Source of the DNA: Mycolicibacterium pulveris
GTDB lineage: Bacteria; Actinomycetota; Actinomycetes; Mycobacteriales; Mycobacteriaceae
Assembly: GCF_010725725.1 (NCBI RefSeq)
Contig: NZ_AP022599.1
Span: 1,364,001-1,428,000, forward strand
Length of the DNA stretch: 64,000 nt
Direction: 5' to 3'
Translations under genes and position numbers: made by a program
Part shown: positions 16,449 through 25,412 of the stretch, in pieces
Position numbering within the stretch: the stretch's first letter is position 1
Layout of the letters: every line of letters begins with the position of its first letter
Notes under the pieces: model-generated
The model's database searches: none
Told to the model about the DNA's origin: nothing
The model's input: only the letters and a program-made list of their open reading frames with translations

Positions 16449-17516
16449 TCAGGGGCTGCCGTCGGGTTCGAAGGTGTTCTTCACCGGCATCCGGAAGCCG
16501 GGACTACCGGGGCACGGGCCGTATTCGGTGGGCTGCGGCCAGTTCGGATTACCCGGAATATCGCACAGACCGTTGATCTGGTGTGCGGGATAACCTTCCG
16601 GGTAGGGCGAGGAGTGCAACCCCGCGGGAATCTGGATGAGCAACAGGACCCACATCGACATCGCGAACATCGCGATGGTGGCGAGGATCGACACCGTCGT
16701 CCTGGCTGCCGGGTTCATGGCGTCCAGACCGCGTTCCCCGATCGTCTCGCCGCGGTCGTTACGAAAGTAGCGAACCGCCGCGAAGGTCGTGAATACGATC
16801 GAGGTCGTGATGTACTCGGCCCACGCGAACCGTTGATCGTTGGGGAACAACGAGAATCGGGCCGGCGCCCCCGGCAGCCCCCACAGGTTGGACAGGAAGG
16901 TGGGCGCCTCGAGGCAGAACGCCAGCAGCCAGCCGTACGCGTAGGTGAAGGCGATCAGGCCGACGTTGTTGATCCGCGGGAAACGCCTCTGCATCCAACG
17001 CATGCCGTGGTTCAACACGATCGCAAACCCGAGCAACCCGAACGGGTAGATGAGCATGATGAAGACGGGCTGCGGCATGATCCCGGCGGTGGGGTTGACC
17101 ACCCCGGGAGCGTGCGCCACCCAGGTATTCAGGTTCAGCCAGTTCGAGCTGTACATGAAATTGGGCTGCATCCAGTTGACCATCGGATCCCAGAACAGCG
17201 TGAAGAATCCGGCAATCACCATCACCGCGTCGAAGACCAGTCGACGCTCCCGGCGGCACTGACGAATGATGCGCACAGACAGCACCACCACGACCACCAC
17301 GATGATGGATTCGTAGACTCGGGCCACCCACCACGACGGCGACGAGCTGTCCCGGCTCGCGGTGACCGGAGCTGGGCCGTCGAGAAGCCATGCGCCCCAG
17401 GTCCATAGCGCGTAGACGACGATGACGGCGCCCACCGCCGCCAGCATCACGGCCGCTGGAACCTGGCGAACCCTCGGTGGCGCTGCGGTGCTCACGTGAT
17501 CGGACACAGCGGTCAC
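16449..17516 (-). CDS. Spirocyclase AveC-family membrane protein
   Basis: 355 aa from the GTG at 17516, chosen for the AAAGCGAGG upstream and because the length then matches the relative at 18422. About eight hydrophobic segments. Shared features with 18422: an N-terminal helix, a strongly hydrophobic second helix, FWDPMVNWMQPNFMYSSNW (compare FWDMCMNYTSVSLLYNS), RFPRINNVG, FRNDRGETIGERG, and a C-terminal YPEGYPAHQINGLCD. AveC itself is the spiroketal-forming cyclase/dehydratase of avermectin synthesis; for mycobacterial members the reaction is unknown. Divergent from the TetR at 17656. Confidence 0.8.
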   Translation of the reverse strand: MTAVSDHVSTAAPPRVRQVPAAVMLAAVGAVIVVYALWTWGAWLLDGPAPVTASRDSSSPSWWVARVYESIIVVVVVVLSVRIIRQCRRERRLVFDAVMVIAGFFTLFWDPMVNWMQPNFMYSSNWLNLNTWVAHAPGVVNPTAGIMPQPVFIMLIYPFGLLGFAIVLNHGMRWMQRRFPRINNVGLIAFTYAYGWLLAFCLEAPTFLSNLWGLPGAPARFSLFPNDQRFAWAEYITTSIVFTTFAAVRYFRNDRGETIGERGLDAMNPAARTTVSILATIAMFAMSMWVLLLIQIPAGLHSSPYPEGYPAHQINGLCDIPGNPNWPQPTEYGPCPGSPGFRMPVKNTFEPDGSP

Positions 17517-17542
17517 AGCGACCTCGCTTTCCCCACTGCCGG

Positions 17543-17556
17543 TGAACGCACGTTCA
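17543..17556. promoter_or_regulatory. Dyad TGAACG-CA-CGTTCA, operator candidate
   Basis: Perfect 6-bp arms with a 2-nt centre in the 139-bp gap between the AveC-like gene (start 17516) and the TetR gene (start 17656). A second small palindrome, CACGCGTG, follows at 17561-17568. The position suggests a binding site for the TetR at 17656. It is not the KstR consensus, because the AAC and GTT halves are 4 nt apart rather than 2. Confidence 0.5.
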
Positions 17557-17655
17557 TGTACACGCGTGACGATACAAGCCGGAGCGACGTCAGGACAAGG
17601 TAGGTCGTAATGTCGGTCGGTGGTCGGTGCCATGACGCGACAGCACTAGACTGAG

Positions 17656-18300
17656 GTGACTATGCGAGCTGGTGGAGGTTCCCGGACAACGCGTGGCGGA
17701 GTTCGGGAGCGGACCGTGGCCGCCGCCCACGAGCTGTTTACCACCAACGGCTACCGGGGCACCACCACCAGGGAGATCAGCCGACGCGCCGGAATCGCCG
17801 AACCCACGCTGTTCCGCCACTTCGGCTCCAAGGCCGAGTTGTTCGAAACCACGATTCTCGAGCCATTCGGCGAGTTCATCGACAAGTGGATTGCTTCGTG
17901 GCAGGACTACTCAACGGCGACGTCGGTCGAACAAATGGCCCAAGGACTCGTCGAAGGACTGTTCACGCTGGTCCGACAGGACCGAAAGCTGTTCCAGGAG
18001 TTGATCGAAGCCCGAACCGATCCGACGAACGACCTACACACGTCTGCGGTCGCGATCAGTAGCCGGATGCGGGAGGGTTTGCGCGCCGTACAAGACACAG
18101 GGTTGGAGATTGCCGATGCTCGCCACCTTGAGCATCTGGATCCCCCGGCGACCATCGCAACCGTCGCGGCCATGGTGATCGGGGCTGTGTTGCTCGATGA
18201 CTGGATCGTGCCCGCGGGGATGCGCGCGCCCAGCCAGAGCCGGATGATCAGCGAGATGACCAAGATGGTCACCCACGGCATAACCGGTCGACCCAGCTGA
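17656..18300 (+). CDS. TetR-family transcriptional regulator
   Basis: 214 aa from a GTG at 17656 (an ATG two codons later is also possible). DNA-binding part: RERTVAAAHELFTTNGYRG, EISRRAGIAEPTLFRHF, GSKAELFETTILEPF. Paralog of the regulator at 15795, similar over the C-terminal domain too (HLDPPATIATVAAMVIG). It sits between two AveC-like genes, divergent from the one at 16449 and upstream of the one at 18422, which places it as their likely regulator. Confidence 0.92.
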   Translation: MTMRAGGGSRTTRGGVRERTVAAAHELFTTNGYRGTTTREISRRAGIAEPTLFRHFGSKAELFETTILEPFGEFIDKWIASWQDYSTATSVEQMAQGLVEGLFTLVRQDRKLFQELIEARTDPTNDLHTSAVAISSRMREGLRAVQDTGLEIADARHLEHLDPPATIATVAAMVIGAVLLDDWIVPAGMRAPSQSRMISEMTKMVTHGITGRPS

Positions 18301-18327
18301 TCAAGCATTCCAGCCTAACCCGTGGCG

Positions 18328-18381
18328 TTAGTGCCACTTGCATATTTGAGTCAGTACGTCGCATAATGCAAGCGGCACTTA
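18328..18381. promoter_or_regulatory. 54-bp inverted repeat upstream of the AveC-like gene
   Basis: The left arm (18328-18343, TTAGTGCCACTTGCAT) and the right arm (18366-18381) pair over 16 bp with two mismatches, separated by 22 bp. The loop holds a degenerate TGAGTCAGTACGTCGCA (18347-18363) resembling the regulon dyad. It lies between the tetR stop (18300) and the GTG at 18422. It could be a double operator for a dimer pair, or an RNA hairpin in the leader. Confidence 0.55.
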
Positions 18382-18421
18382 ACTCCGCCGTTCTGGAGCG
18401 GCCGACCAAAAGGGGCTAGGG

Positions 18422-19492
18422 GTGGCTACGATCTCCCGGGGGCGCGGCCAGGCCGCAGGCGGACTGCCGAACCTGCCGGTGGCGCAACGCTCCCGGCCGG
18501 TGCTGTGGTGGACTACCATCGGCGCACTCATTCTCGCCTTTCAGCTTGTGGTCCTGACTCGGTGGATCTTCGGCCCAAATTACATCCCGACAGCGCCCGG
18601 TCCCGATCCGCTACCTCATTGGCAGTCAGTCGTTTTCGCGGTGTTGCAGATCGGTATACCGGTCGGCGCGGTGATCCTGCTCTACATCTGGGTGATCCGG
18701 CCGTGGCGCATACACCGACACCTCACCACGGACTCCATGATCGCGTTGGCGGCGTCCACCGTGTTCTTTTGGGACATGTGTATGAATTACACGTCGGTGT
18801 CCCTGCTGTACAACTCTCACCTGGTCAACCGCGGCGCGTGGGCCAATGGTTCGTGGCCCACGTGGACCAGCCCAAACGCCAATAAGCTTCCCGAACCGTT
18901 GTTGATCGTTCCCCCGGCATACACGGCATTGGTGTTCTCGCAAGTGGTCGTCATTCTTTGGCTGCTACGCAAGGCCAAGGACCGATGGCCGCGGATGAAT
19001 GTGGTCGGCACCATTGCCGTGATCGTGGTCGGCCTGACGCTTACTGACACCCTCGTGGAAGGATTGGTGCTGCGGACCGGTGTCTACGCCTATCCAGGTG
19101 GTATCAGGGCCATCACCTTGTTTGCCGGCGAGACTTACCAACTCCCCTTGTCCGAAACGGTCTTGTTCGGCGGATTCGCCCTCGGTGCGATCGCGTGCTT
19201 GAGTCACTTCCGTAATGATCGCGGCCAGACCGTCGTCGAGCGGGGGATCGAGTCGATCAAGCTGAGCGTCAAAGCCAGACAGGCGGTGAAGTTCTTCGCC
19301 ATCTACGGCGCGATTCATCTGGCCTTCGTCGTCCTGTACATGGTGCCGCAGCAGTGGTTCGCTACCCACTCGGATCCGTTCCCGGACGGCTACCCGTCCT
19401 ACATGATCAACGACATGTGCGCATCGGGTGCGGACGGAAAGACGTGCCCCGGTCCCGGTGTCCCAATGCCCAGGCCCGCCCACAACCCCTAG
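18422..19492 (+). CDS. Spirocyclase AveC-family membrane protein
   Basis: 356 aa from a GTG with AAGGGG and AGGGG upstream. Roughly eight hydrophobic helices. Landmarks: RWIFGPNYIPTAPGPDP, MIALAASTVFFWDMCMN, RWPRMNVVGTIAVIVVG, SHFRNDRGQTVVERGIES, and a C-terminal FPDGYPSYMINDMC...PGPGVPMP. Same family as 16449 and the remnant at 8573. It is followed 45 nt later by membrane paralog F and then an FAD oxidoreductase, the same gene order as at 7233-9679. A cyclase or dehydratase on a lipophilic substrate is plausible, but the substrate is unknown. Confidence 0.82.
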   Translation: MATISRGRGQAAGGLPNLPVAQRSRPVLWWTTIGALILAFQLVVLTRWIFGPNYIPTAPGPDPLPHWQSVVFAVLQIGIPVGAVILLYIWVIRPWRIHRHLTTDSMIALAASTVFFWDMCMNYTSVSLLYNSHLVNRGAWANGSWPTWTSPNANKLPEPLLIVPPAYTALVFSQVVVILWLLRKAKDRWPRMNVVGTIAVIVVGLTLTDTLVEGLVLRTGVYAYPGGIRAITLFAGETYQLPLSETVLFGGFALGAIACLSHFRNDRGQTVVERGIESIKLSVKARQAVKFFAIYGAIHLAFVVLYMVPQQWFATHSDPFPDGYPSYMINDMCASGADGKTCPGPGVPMPRPAHNP

Positions 19493-19537
19493 ACGACTGG
19501 CCGACGACAGATTTCACCGTCACCGAAGGAGGACATA

Positions 19538-20305
19538 GTGCGCGCTGACGGGTTTCATCCGCAGATACTGAAGTTCTGCGCCTACACCGGAATCGCATTC
19601 GCGTTCTTCTGGCCGTTCGCGGCGATTATGGTGGCCAACTGCCAGTACATCCTGCCGCCATCAGCCGCCGACCCGGCCAACAAGGTCGTCGCCGACTACC
19701 TCGCAAACACCACCGGAATCCGCATCGCCACCGTGATTTTCATCTTCTCCTCCATCCTCTACACGACGTGGAGTTGTAGCGTCATGCAGATGGTGCGGCG
19801 ACGGGAGAAGCAGTGGCCGATCCTGTTCAACATCATGGTTGTCTCGGTCGCGTGCGAAGTCGTGGTGGTGATGTTCATCGGTTTCTTCTTCGGTGCAGCC
19901 GCTTGGCGACCGGGTGAAACCAGCCCAGAAGTCACCCAGGCGCTCAACGACCTGGGTTGGCTTGGGGTTCTCTTCACCGGCGCACCATTCGCGCTGTTCC
20001 AGTTGGCGCTGGCTGCAGGCATTCTGATGGATAACAGCACCGGACCGGTCTATCCGCGGTGGTCGGGTTATTACAACATTTTCACTGCGTTCTTCATGTT
20101 CGAAGCCTGCCTACTGCTGTTCTTCAAGACTGGGCCGTTTTCGCAGAACGGCGTCCTGGTGTTTTACGTGCCGATGATCGTGTTCTTCGTCTGGATTGTC
20201 GTGTTTTCAATCCTTACTGTTCGTGCCATCAACACCGAAGCCGGTAGGACGATGAAATCCGCAACCCCCGGTACTCGTCCGGTGTCAGCGCCGGTCAGCG
20301 CCTGA
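19538..20305 (+). CDS. Six-helix membrane protein paralog F
   Basis: 255 aa from a GTG preceded by GAAGGAGG at good spacing. Family marks: GIRIATVIF, EVVVVMFIGFFFGAAAWR (the W-x-A-A-F-R motif shifted to GAAAWR), LNDLGWL, PVYPRWSGYYNIF and FFKTGPFSQNG, where the usual AWNG is SQNG. It is the most divergent member. The FAD oxidoreductase at 20353 follows after 47 nt in the same direction, and the AveC-like gene precedes it. Confidence 0.84.
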   Translation: MRADGFHPQILKFCAYTGIAFAFFWPFAAIMVANCQYILPPSAADPANKVVADYLANTTGIRIATVIFIFSSILYTTWSCSVMQMVRRREKQWPILFNIMVVSVACEVVVVMFIGFFFGAAAWRPGETSPEVTQALNDLGWLGVLFTGAPFALFQLALAAGILMDNSTGPVYPRWSGYYNIFTAFFMFEACLLLFFKTGPFSQNGVLVFYVPMIVFFVWIVVFSILTVRAINTEAGRTMKSATPGTRPVSAPVSA

Positions 20306-20352
20306 ACAACCCGGTGGACCAGGTCTGGTCCTCGCCGAGGACGGAGTAACAC

Positions 20353-21942
20353 GTGATGACACCAGAACTGCGGGAGAACTACGACTTCATCGTCGTCGGC
20401 GGCGGCCACAACGGCCTCAGCGCTGCGTGCACGCTCTCCGACAGCGGCGCTTCGGTCCTGGTTCTCGAACAACGCCCACACATCGGCGGTTTGGCGAACA
20501 GCGGCCCGTTCCTCGCCGAGGCCCCCAACCACATCCTGAGCCTCGGCGCCATGGACGACATGTTCATGTCCTGCACACCGTTCATCGCCGATCTCGGCCT
20601 GCACCGGTACGGCTACCGCGGGACACCGGTCGAAGCACCCTACGGGTGGATCGGCGAAGACGGATCAACCCTGCTGCTGTTTCACGACCTCGATCGCACC
20701 CTCGCTGAGGTCCGCCGCTTCTCGGCAGCCGACGCACGGACCTACGCCGACCTTCAACCGGCGCTGTCCTGGATCTTCGAGGCGCTCACCAAGGTGATGC
20801 CGCATCATCCCGCCGAGCTGCCCAAGCGCGATCTCGGGAAGCTGCTGCTGAAGCTGGCGCCCAGCCGCTCGATTCGCCGCCACCTCGGCCACATCCTGTC
20901 CAGCAACCTGATCAACCTGGCGGCCGACCTCTTCGAGAGCGACCAGATGCGCGCGCTCACCACCTACTGGGGCAGCATGATCGGCCCCATCGACCACGAT
21001 GGTGGCGGCTTCTACTGTGTCGGCCTGGCCGCGGTCCACCGCGACCCCGGGGTGATCCGGCCCCGCGGCGGCATGGGGGCCACCATGGCCGCCATGGCGG
21101 CCTACGCGGCCGAGCGCGGCGCGGACATCCACGTCAATACTCGTGTCGACCGGGTCTTGGTGACCAACAACCGAGCCGTCGGCGTCCGGTTGGCCACCGG
21201 CGTCGAAATCCGCGCCAGCCGTGCCGTTTTGGCCGCGGTGCCCCCGCAGTCGGCCTACGGCGGACTGCTCGACGAGGACGTGCTCGATTCCGCGACCAAA
21301 GCGAAAGTGGCGACACTGCCCGCCAGCGGAAACAACTCTGCCACCTTCAAGATCGACGTGGCCGTGGCCGGACCGGTGCACTACCCCAGCGGCGACAAGT
21401 ACCGGCAACACATCGACGGGTTCGATATCCGCAAGACGGCCTTGATGACCGGAACGTTCGAGCAGAACGTCAAGCAATTGCAGGAGATCCGCAACGGCAG
21501 GACGCTCGACGAGCCTCCGGTGTATATGGCTGTCCTCACCGCCAACGACCCGTCGCTGGCACCTCCCGGACAGGACGTGGTCTATCTGGCCGCCAATGTG
21601 CCCGCCCAGCCGCACGGGGGCTGGGCGGATTACAAGGCGAAAACCGCGGCGGCCATGATGCGTTCCGTGAGTCGTCACCTGGCGGGATTCGACAACGAGA
21701 TCGGCCGGATCGAAACCAGTCCCGCCGACTTCGGTGAGCAGTTCGCAACGCCGAACGGGTCGTACTTCCACGTCGACATGACGCCGCTGCGGCTGGCGAT
21801 GAACCGGCCCGCCCCGGGGCTCGGCGGCTACCGGTCGCCGGTCCGCGACTACTACCACGCCGGGGCCGGCTCACATCCGGGCGGAGGGGTCAGCGGATGG
21901 CCCGGGCGCCTGGCGGCGCAGACCGCGCTCGGGCGGCACTAG
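20353..21942 (+). CDS. Phytoene-desaturase-like FAD oxidoreductase
   Basis: 529 aa from a GTG (an ATG follows one codon later). FAD motif: FIVVGGGHNGLSAACTL, then LEQRPHIGG. C-terminal cofactor segment: GGYRSPVRDYYHAGAGSHP and SGWPGRLAAQTAL. It shares this arrangement with 10560. The middle part includes the substrate-channel-like RPRGGMGATMAAMAAYA. Last gene of the AveC-like/paralog F/FAD run. Convergent with the NorQ-like gene across a 30-bp gap without an obvious terminator. Confidence 0.88.
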   Translation: MMTPELRENYDFIVVGGGHNGLSAACTLSDSGASVLVLEQRPHIGGLANSGPFLAEAPNHILSLGAMDDMFMSCTPFIADLGLHRYGYRGTPVEAPYGWIGEDGSTLLLFHDLDRTLAEVRRFSAADARTYADLQPALSWIFEALTKVMPHHPAELPKRDLGKLLLKLAPSRSIRRHLGHILSSNLINLAADLFESDQMRALTTYWGSMIGPIDHDGGGFYCVGLAAVHRDPGVIRPRGGMGATMAAMAAYAAERGADIHVNTRVDRVLVTNNRAVGVRLATGVEIRASRAVLAAVPPQSAYGGLLDEDVLDSATKAKVATLPASGNNSATFKIDVAVAGPVHYPSGDKYRQHIDGFDIRKTALMTGTFEQNVKQLQEIRNGRTLDEPPVYMAVLTANDPSLAPPGQDVVYLAANVPAQPHGGWADYKAKTAAAMMRSVSRHLAGFDNEIGRIETSPADFGEQFATPNGSYFHVDMTPLRLAMNRPAPGLGGYRSPVRDYYHAGAGSHPGGGVSGWPGRLAAQTALGRH

Positions 21943-21972
21943 CTTCACGCGGCCGGCCCAGGGCTGCCGGTA

Positions 21973-22794
21973 CTAGGTGAGGTACGACTCGATCAGCACG
22001 GTCAGCCGACCCCGGGTCTCGTCGTCGTCGGAAAGTGGACTCGCGATCGCCGATACGGCCGCCGCACGTGGCGGCAGACCGGCTTTGATCAACCGCGCGG
22101 TCGCGACGAGTGCCCGTGTCGAGGCACTCTCGGTCAGCGCCGCATCATCGAGTCGTCGGATGGTCTGGCCGAGCCGGATGAGGTCGTCGGCAAGGTCACC
22201 CGTCACACCCGTTTCGGCGGCCAGCACCTGCATCTCGACCTCCGCAGGTGGAAAATCCAAGTCAATCCCAACCATTCGCTGCCTGGTCGACATCTTGAGA
22301 TCCTTGAGCACGCTCTGGTAGCCGGGGTTGTACGACACCACGAGCTGAAAGCCGGGTGCGGCTTTCAAGGTCAGACCGCCGAGCCGCTCGATGTTGAGTT
22401 CACGGCGATGATCCGCCAACGAGTGCACCGACACGATCGCGTCCTGGCGGGCCTCGACCACCTCGTCGAGGTAGCAGATTCCGCCGTCGCGCACGGCTCG
22501 AGTCAGCGGTCCGTCAACCCATTCGGTGGTGGAATCCTTGAGCACGAACCGGCCCAGCAGATCCGAAGCGGTCATGTCCTCGTGACAGCACACCGTGTAC
22601 AACGGCACGCCCAACCGGGCGGCGACATGCTCGACGAGTCGAGTCTTCCCACATCCGGTCGGCCCCTTCAACAACACGGGTAATTCGGATCGCCACGCGG
22701 CGGTGAAGACGTCGACCTCATCGCGCACCGGAATGTAGGTCGGCACGTCCGTGGGCACGCCGTTGTGGTCAGGCATCGTCAACGTCTCGCTCAT
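21973..22794 (-). CDS. MoxR-family AAA+ ATPase, NorQ/CbbQ-like
   Basis: 273 aa from the ATG at 22794, chosen over a GTG at 22800 because GAGAGGTGAGG is correctly spaced. Walker A is GPTGCGKT (about residues 44-51), Walker B CYLDEV, with sensor-like SYNPGYQS. NorQ/CbbQ ATPases work with a VWA partner to insert metal into, or reactivate, a target enzyme; that partner is the next gene upstream. Last gene of the 26308-21973 operon. The target protein is not evident because no NorB-like gene is in the window. Confidence 0.88.
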   Translation of the reverse strand: MSETLTMPDHNGVPTDVPTYIPVRDEVDVFTAAWRSELPVLLKGPTGCGKTRLVEHVAARLGVPLYTVCCHEDMTASDLLGRFVLKDSTTEWVDGPLTRAVRDGGICYLDEVVEARQDAIVSVHSLADHRRELNIERLGGLTLKAAPGFQLVVSYNPGYQSVLKDLKMSTRQRMVGIDLDFPPAEVEMQVLAAETGVTGDLADDLIRLGQTIRRLDDAALTESASTRALVATARLIKAGLPPRAAAVSAIASPLSDDDETRGRLTVLIESYLT

Positions 22795-22822
22795 CCTCAC
22801 CTCTCGTCTTCAACTGTCTTGC

Positions 22823-24643
22823 TCACACATAAGAATTTCGGCGGCTGGCCGCCGCGCTGACCGCACGTCGCAGCTCCCGATGACCAACGGTCTGTACCTC
22901 GCGGCGGCGCCCGTTGCTGCGGGTTACGGCGAGGGCGGCGCCAAGGAGGCCCCGCACATGCCGTGTGACATCGGTCAGATCGTCGACCACCCGGAACGGT
23001 GCGACAGACCAAACCTCCTGCAGTACTTCGGGTTCCGTCGACGATCGGATACCGAGGCCGACGACGCCGATTCCGCGGTCGATTGCTTCCTCGATGGCCT
23101 GGCGCGCATCCGCGCGTGCGTAGCGGTCCTCGTACCCGTCGTCGTAGGGCAGGCCGTCACCGATGACCACCAGAATCATGTTCTTGGCGAGTGCCCGCGA
23201 CTCCAATAAGTGTGTTGCGTGCCGGATCGCCGCGCCGATGCGCGTGAAGCCGCTCGGTTGGACCGCGGCGAGCCTGTGCTTGGCAGCAGCGTCGAAACCG
23301 GCGTTGAAATCCTTGATCCGCAGGAACGTCACCGCGTGCCGGCCGCGAGAATAGAAGCCGAAGGTGCCGACGCGATCGCCCAGCCGGCACAGCGCGGCGG
23401 TGAACTCGCCCGCCAGTGCGCGCTCCTCCTCGAAGACGACGTGACCGGCGGTGTGTTCGGCGGTTGAGCCCGAGCAGTCCAGTAGGACAAGTACCGACAG
23501 TTCGCGCTGGCTGAGTCGGCTGTGCTCGAAGATGTTCGGATCGGGATGGTCGCCGAGGCTGCGGTGTACCGCATAGTCCACGATCGCCGACGGGTCCAGC
23601 CCATCACCGTCCTGTTGCCGTCGATGACGCTGTGCCTGCAAGCCCACCCTTGCCAGCGGGCGGCGCAGGCTAGTACCGGTCGGCACGCTGTCCGCCACGT
23701 CGTCATGATCCGCCGGGTCGTACTCGGCCGCCGTGCACCAGTCGGGCCGGTATTCCCCGGCGTAGCAGTCCCATTCCGGGTAGCTGACACCATGCGCCGG
23801 GGGTGGCGCGGAGAACGCCGAGACGAACTGCCCGAGCCGGCCCTGCGGCGCCCGCCGGGCATGGCGACCGACGGTGCCCAAACGTTGTGTGCCGGCCGGG
23901 AGTTCGGCGCCACCCTGGTTCTTGTCCGGGGAGCGGCGGCCCATTCCCATCAGCTTCTGCAGCGCATCGCCCAGCGGATTGTTCAATCCCGGCGCCGACA
24001 GCAGCTTCAGGATCTTGCTGTCCTCACCGCCGTCGTCGTCCTCGGGGTCGTCGGCGACCTCGCCCAGCCGGCGCAGGTCGGCATCGGTCGGCGCCGCGCG
24101 CAGGTCCTCCTCGTCGACGCGGCGCAGCCGGTCCGGTAGCAGCGTTCCACACCAGTCCGGTGGGGCCGCAACCGGTTCGCGACCCTGGGCGAGCTCGAGC
24201 GATTCGTCGGCGTCGTGCGAAATACGCTGTGCGGTCTTGCTGGTGCGGCTTGCGAGCCTGCGGATGGTGGTGCCGGGCAGCACGTGCTGCAGCTGCGTGA
24301 CGGTCCGGTCCAGTTCGAGGCTCAAGTAGCGTTCAATGACGGCAGAGCGGTGTCGGGCCAGGCGGATCATCAAATCCTTGCGGAGGGCACCGCCGGCCAG
24401 CAGCGCGGCCTGCGCAACGACGCCGTCGCGGATGTCGGCGAACTCGGCATGCGGGTCCACCACGATCGACGTGCCGTCGGTGTGTGTCGGCTGCCCGGGT
24501 TCGCGCCGGATTACCAGCCGTCGACCAGCGATCGCCGATCCGAGGATGGCCAACCTGTCGACCCGCAGGTCGCTAGTGTCCGACATTGCGTGGCGTGAGC
24601 CGCGACAGCCGAGGTAACCAGGGGACATCTCGCCGATGGTCAT
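22823..24643 (-). CDS. VWA-domain protein, NorD/CbbO-like
   Basis: 606 aa from the ATG that overlaps the stop of paralog G (ATGA); an ATG at 24586 would give 587 aa. The N-terminal half is helical and charged. The C-terminal half is a von Willebrand A domain with the metal-binding MIDAS start LLDCSGST near residue 388, SGFTRIGAAIRHA, and MILVVIGDGLPYDDGYED. This is the NorD layout. Together with the NorQ-like ATPase it would form a metal-insertion or remodelling chaperone. A much longer open frame reaching 25375 overlaps paralog G in another frame and is not real. Confidence 0.86.
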   Translation of the reverse strand: MTIGEMSPGYLGCRGSRHAMSDTSDLRVDRLAILGSAIAGRRLVIRREPGQPTHTDGTSIVVDPHAEFADIRDGVVAQAALLAGGALRKDLMIRLARHRSAVIERYLSLELDRTVTQLQHVLPGTTIRRLASRTSKTAQRISHDADESLELAQGREPVAAPPDWCGTLLPDRLRRVDEEDLRAAPTDADLRRLGEVADDPEDDDGGEDSKILKLLSAPGLNNPLGDALQKLMGMGRRSPDKNQGGAELPAGTQRLGTVGRHARRAPQGRLGQFVSAFSAPPPAHGVSYPEWDCYAGEYRPDWCTAAEYDPADHDDVADSVPTGTSLRRPLARVGLQAQRHRRQQDGDGLDPSAIVDYAVHRSLGDHPDPNIFEHSRLSQRELSVLVLLDCSGSTAEHTAGHVVFEEERALAGEFTAALCRLGDRVGTFGFYSRGRHAVTFLRIKDFNAGFDAAAKHRLAAVQPSGFTRIGAAIRHATHLLESRALAKNMILVVIGDGLPYDDGYEDRYARADARQAIEEAIDRGIGVVGLGIRSSTEPEVLQEVWSVAPFRVVDDLTDVTRHVRGLLGAALAVTRSNGRRREVQTVGHRELRRAVSAAASRRNSYV

Positions 24644-25404
24644 CGGGCCGCCGCACCTTGTTGGGCCCGCAGCAACCGGTCCAGGTCGCCGCGCATGCGT
24701 TCGAGGTCTGGTGGGGTGTCCTCTGCCATGGAGTCGACGGCCTTGGACAGGAACAGGGGGTTGATGATCAGCCACGACGCGAACACCACCAGCGGCAGAT
24801 ACCAGGCGATGATGCCGTTCCAGGCCAGTGGCCCGTCCTTGAAGAACACGTTGAATGTCCCCGGCGTGAACATCATTGCCACCCAAAGGTTGTAATAACC
24901 CAGCCAGCGCGGAAAAATCGGACGCTCCCGGCGGTCGAGCAGTATTGCGATGCCGAAACAAGCCACCTGCACCACCGCGGTCGACGTCAGGCCGACAAAC
25001 GGTATCCATGCCATGTCGTTGAGCAGCTGGACGAGTTCCGGCGCCCGGTCGGTGCGGAAAGTCGCCGTCTGCCAGAAGAACAGGAGGTAGATGAACTCCA
25101 GGACGAAGATCGCGCCGAGGCCGAACTGGATCATCGCCAGAGCCGGAAACCGACCCTCGATGCGCCGCATGTGGATGGCCATCGACGTCGCGTACGTCAT
25201 CAGCAGCGAAGCCGCGAACATCGCAACGATCATGCCCCAGCGGATGCGGGTCCGGTTGTCGATGATGAACTGTGCTGTCTCCAAGGCGCTTTGAGCCGGT
25301 GACCGAGTCGGAATGAAGCCGGCGATCGCGATGAAGCCGATTGCCATCACGACCAAGCAAAGCGTGCCGCTCCACGCACAGAACTTGTGGACCCGCTTAT
25401 CCAT
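24640..25404 (-). CDS. Six-helix membrane protein paralog G, inside the Nor-accessory operon
   Basis: 254 aa from the ATG at 25404, with AAGGGGAG upstream. Family marks: TRIRWGMIV, FVLEFIYLLFFWQTATFR, LNDMAWI, PIFPRWLGYYNLW, FFKDGPLAWNG, and a charged tail LERMRGDLDRLLRAQ. It sits between NorF-like and NorD-like genes (8-nt gap before, 4-bp overlap after), so it is translated with them. This links the paralog family physically to a metalloenzyme-assembly system. No heme-ligating His pattern of NorB is present. Confidence 0.86.
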   Translation of the reverse strand: MDKRVHKFCAWSGTLCLVVMAIGFIAIAGFIPTRSPAQSALETAQFIIDNRTRIRWGMIVAMFAASLLMTYATSMAIHMRRIEGRFPALAMIQFGLGAIFVLEFIYLLFFWQTATFRTDRAPELVQLLNDMAWIPFVGLTSTAVVQVACFGIAILLDRRERPIFPRWLGYYNLWVAMMFTPGTFNVFFKDGPLAWNGIIAWYLPLVVFASWLIINPLFLSKAVDSMAEDTPPDLERMRGDLDRLLRAQQGAAAR

Positions 25405-25412
25405 TGCTCCCC

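Noticed and set aside
17543..17556. KstR (cholesterol regulator) site
   Set aside because: The KstR consensus has AAC and GTT two bases apart; here they are four bases apart. No KstR-like gene is near.
22823..25375. A longer NorD-like protein of 850 aa
   Set aside because: The upstream 240 codons overlap paralog G in another frame; the ATGA overlap at 24643 gives the natural start.
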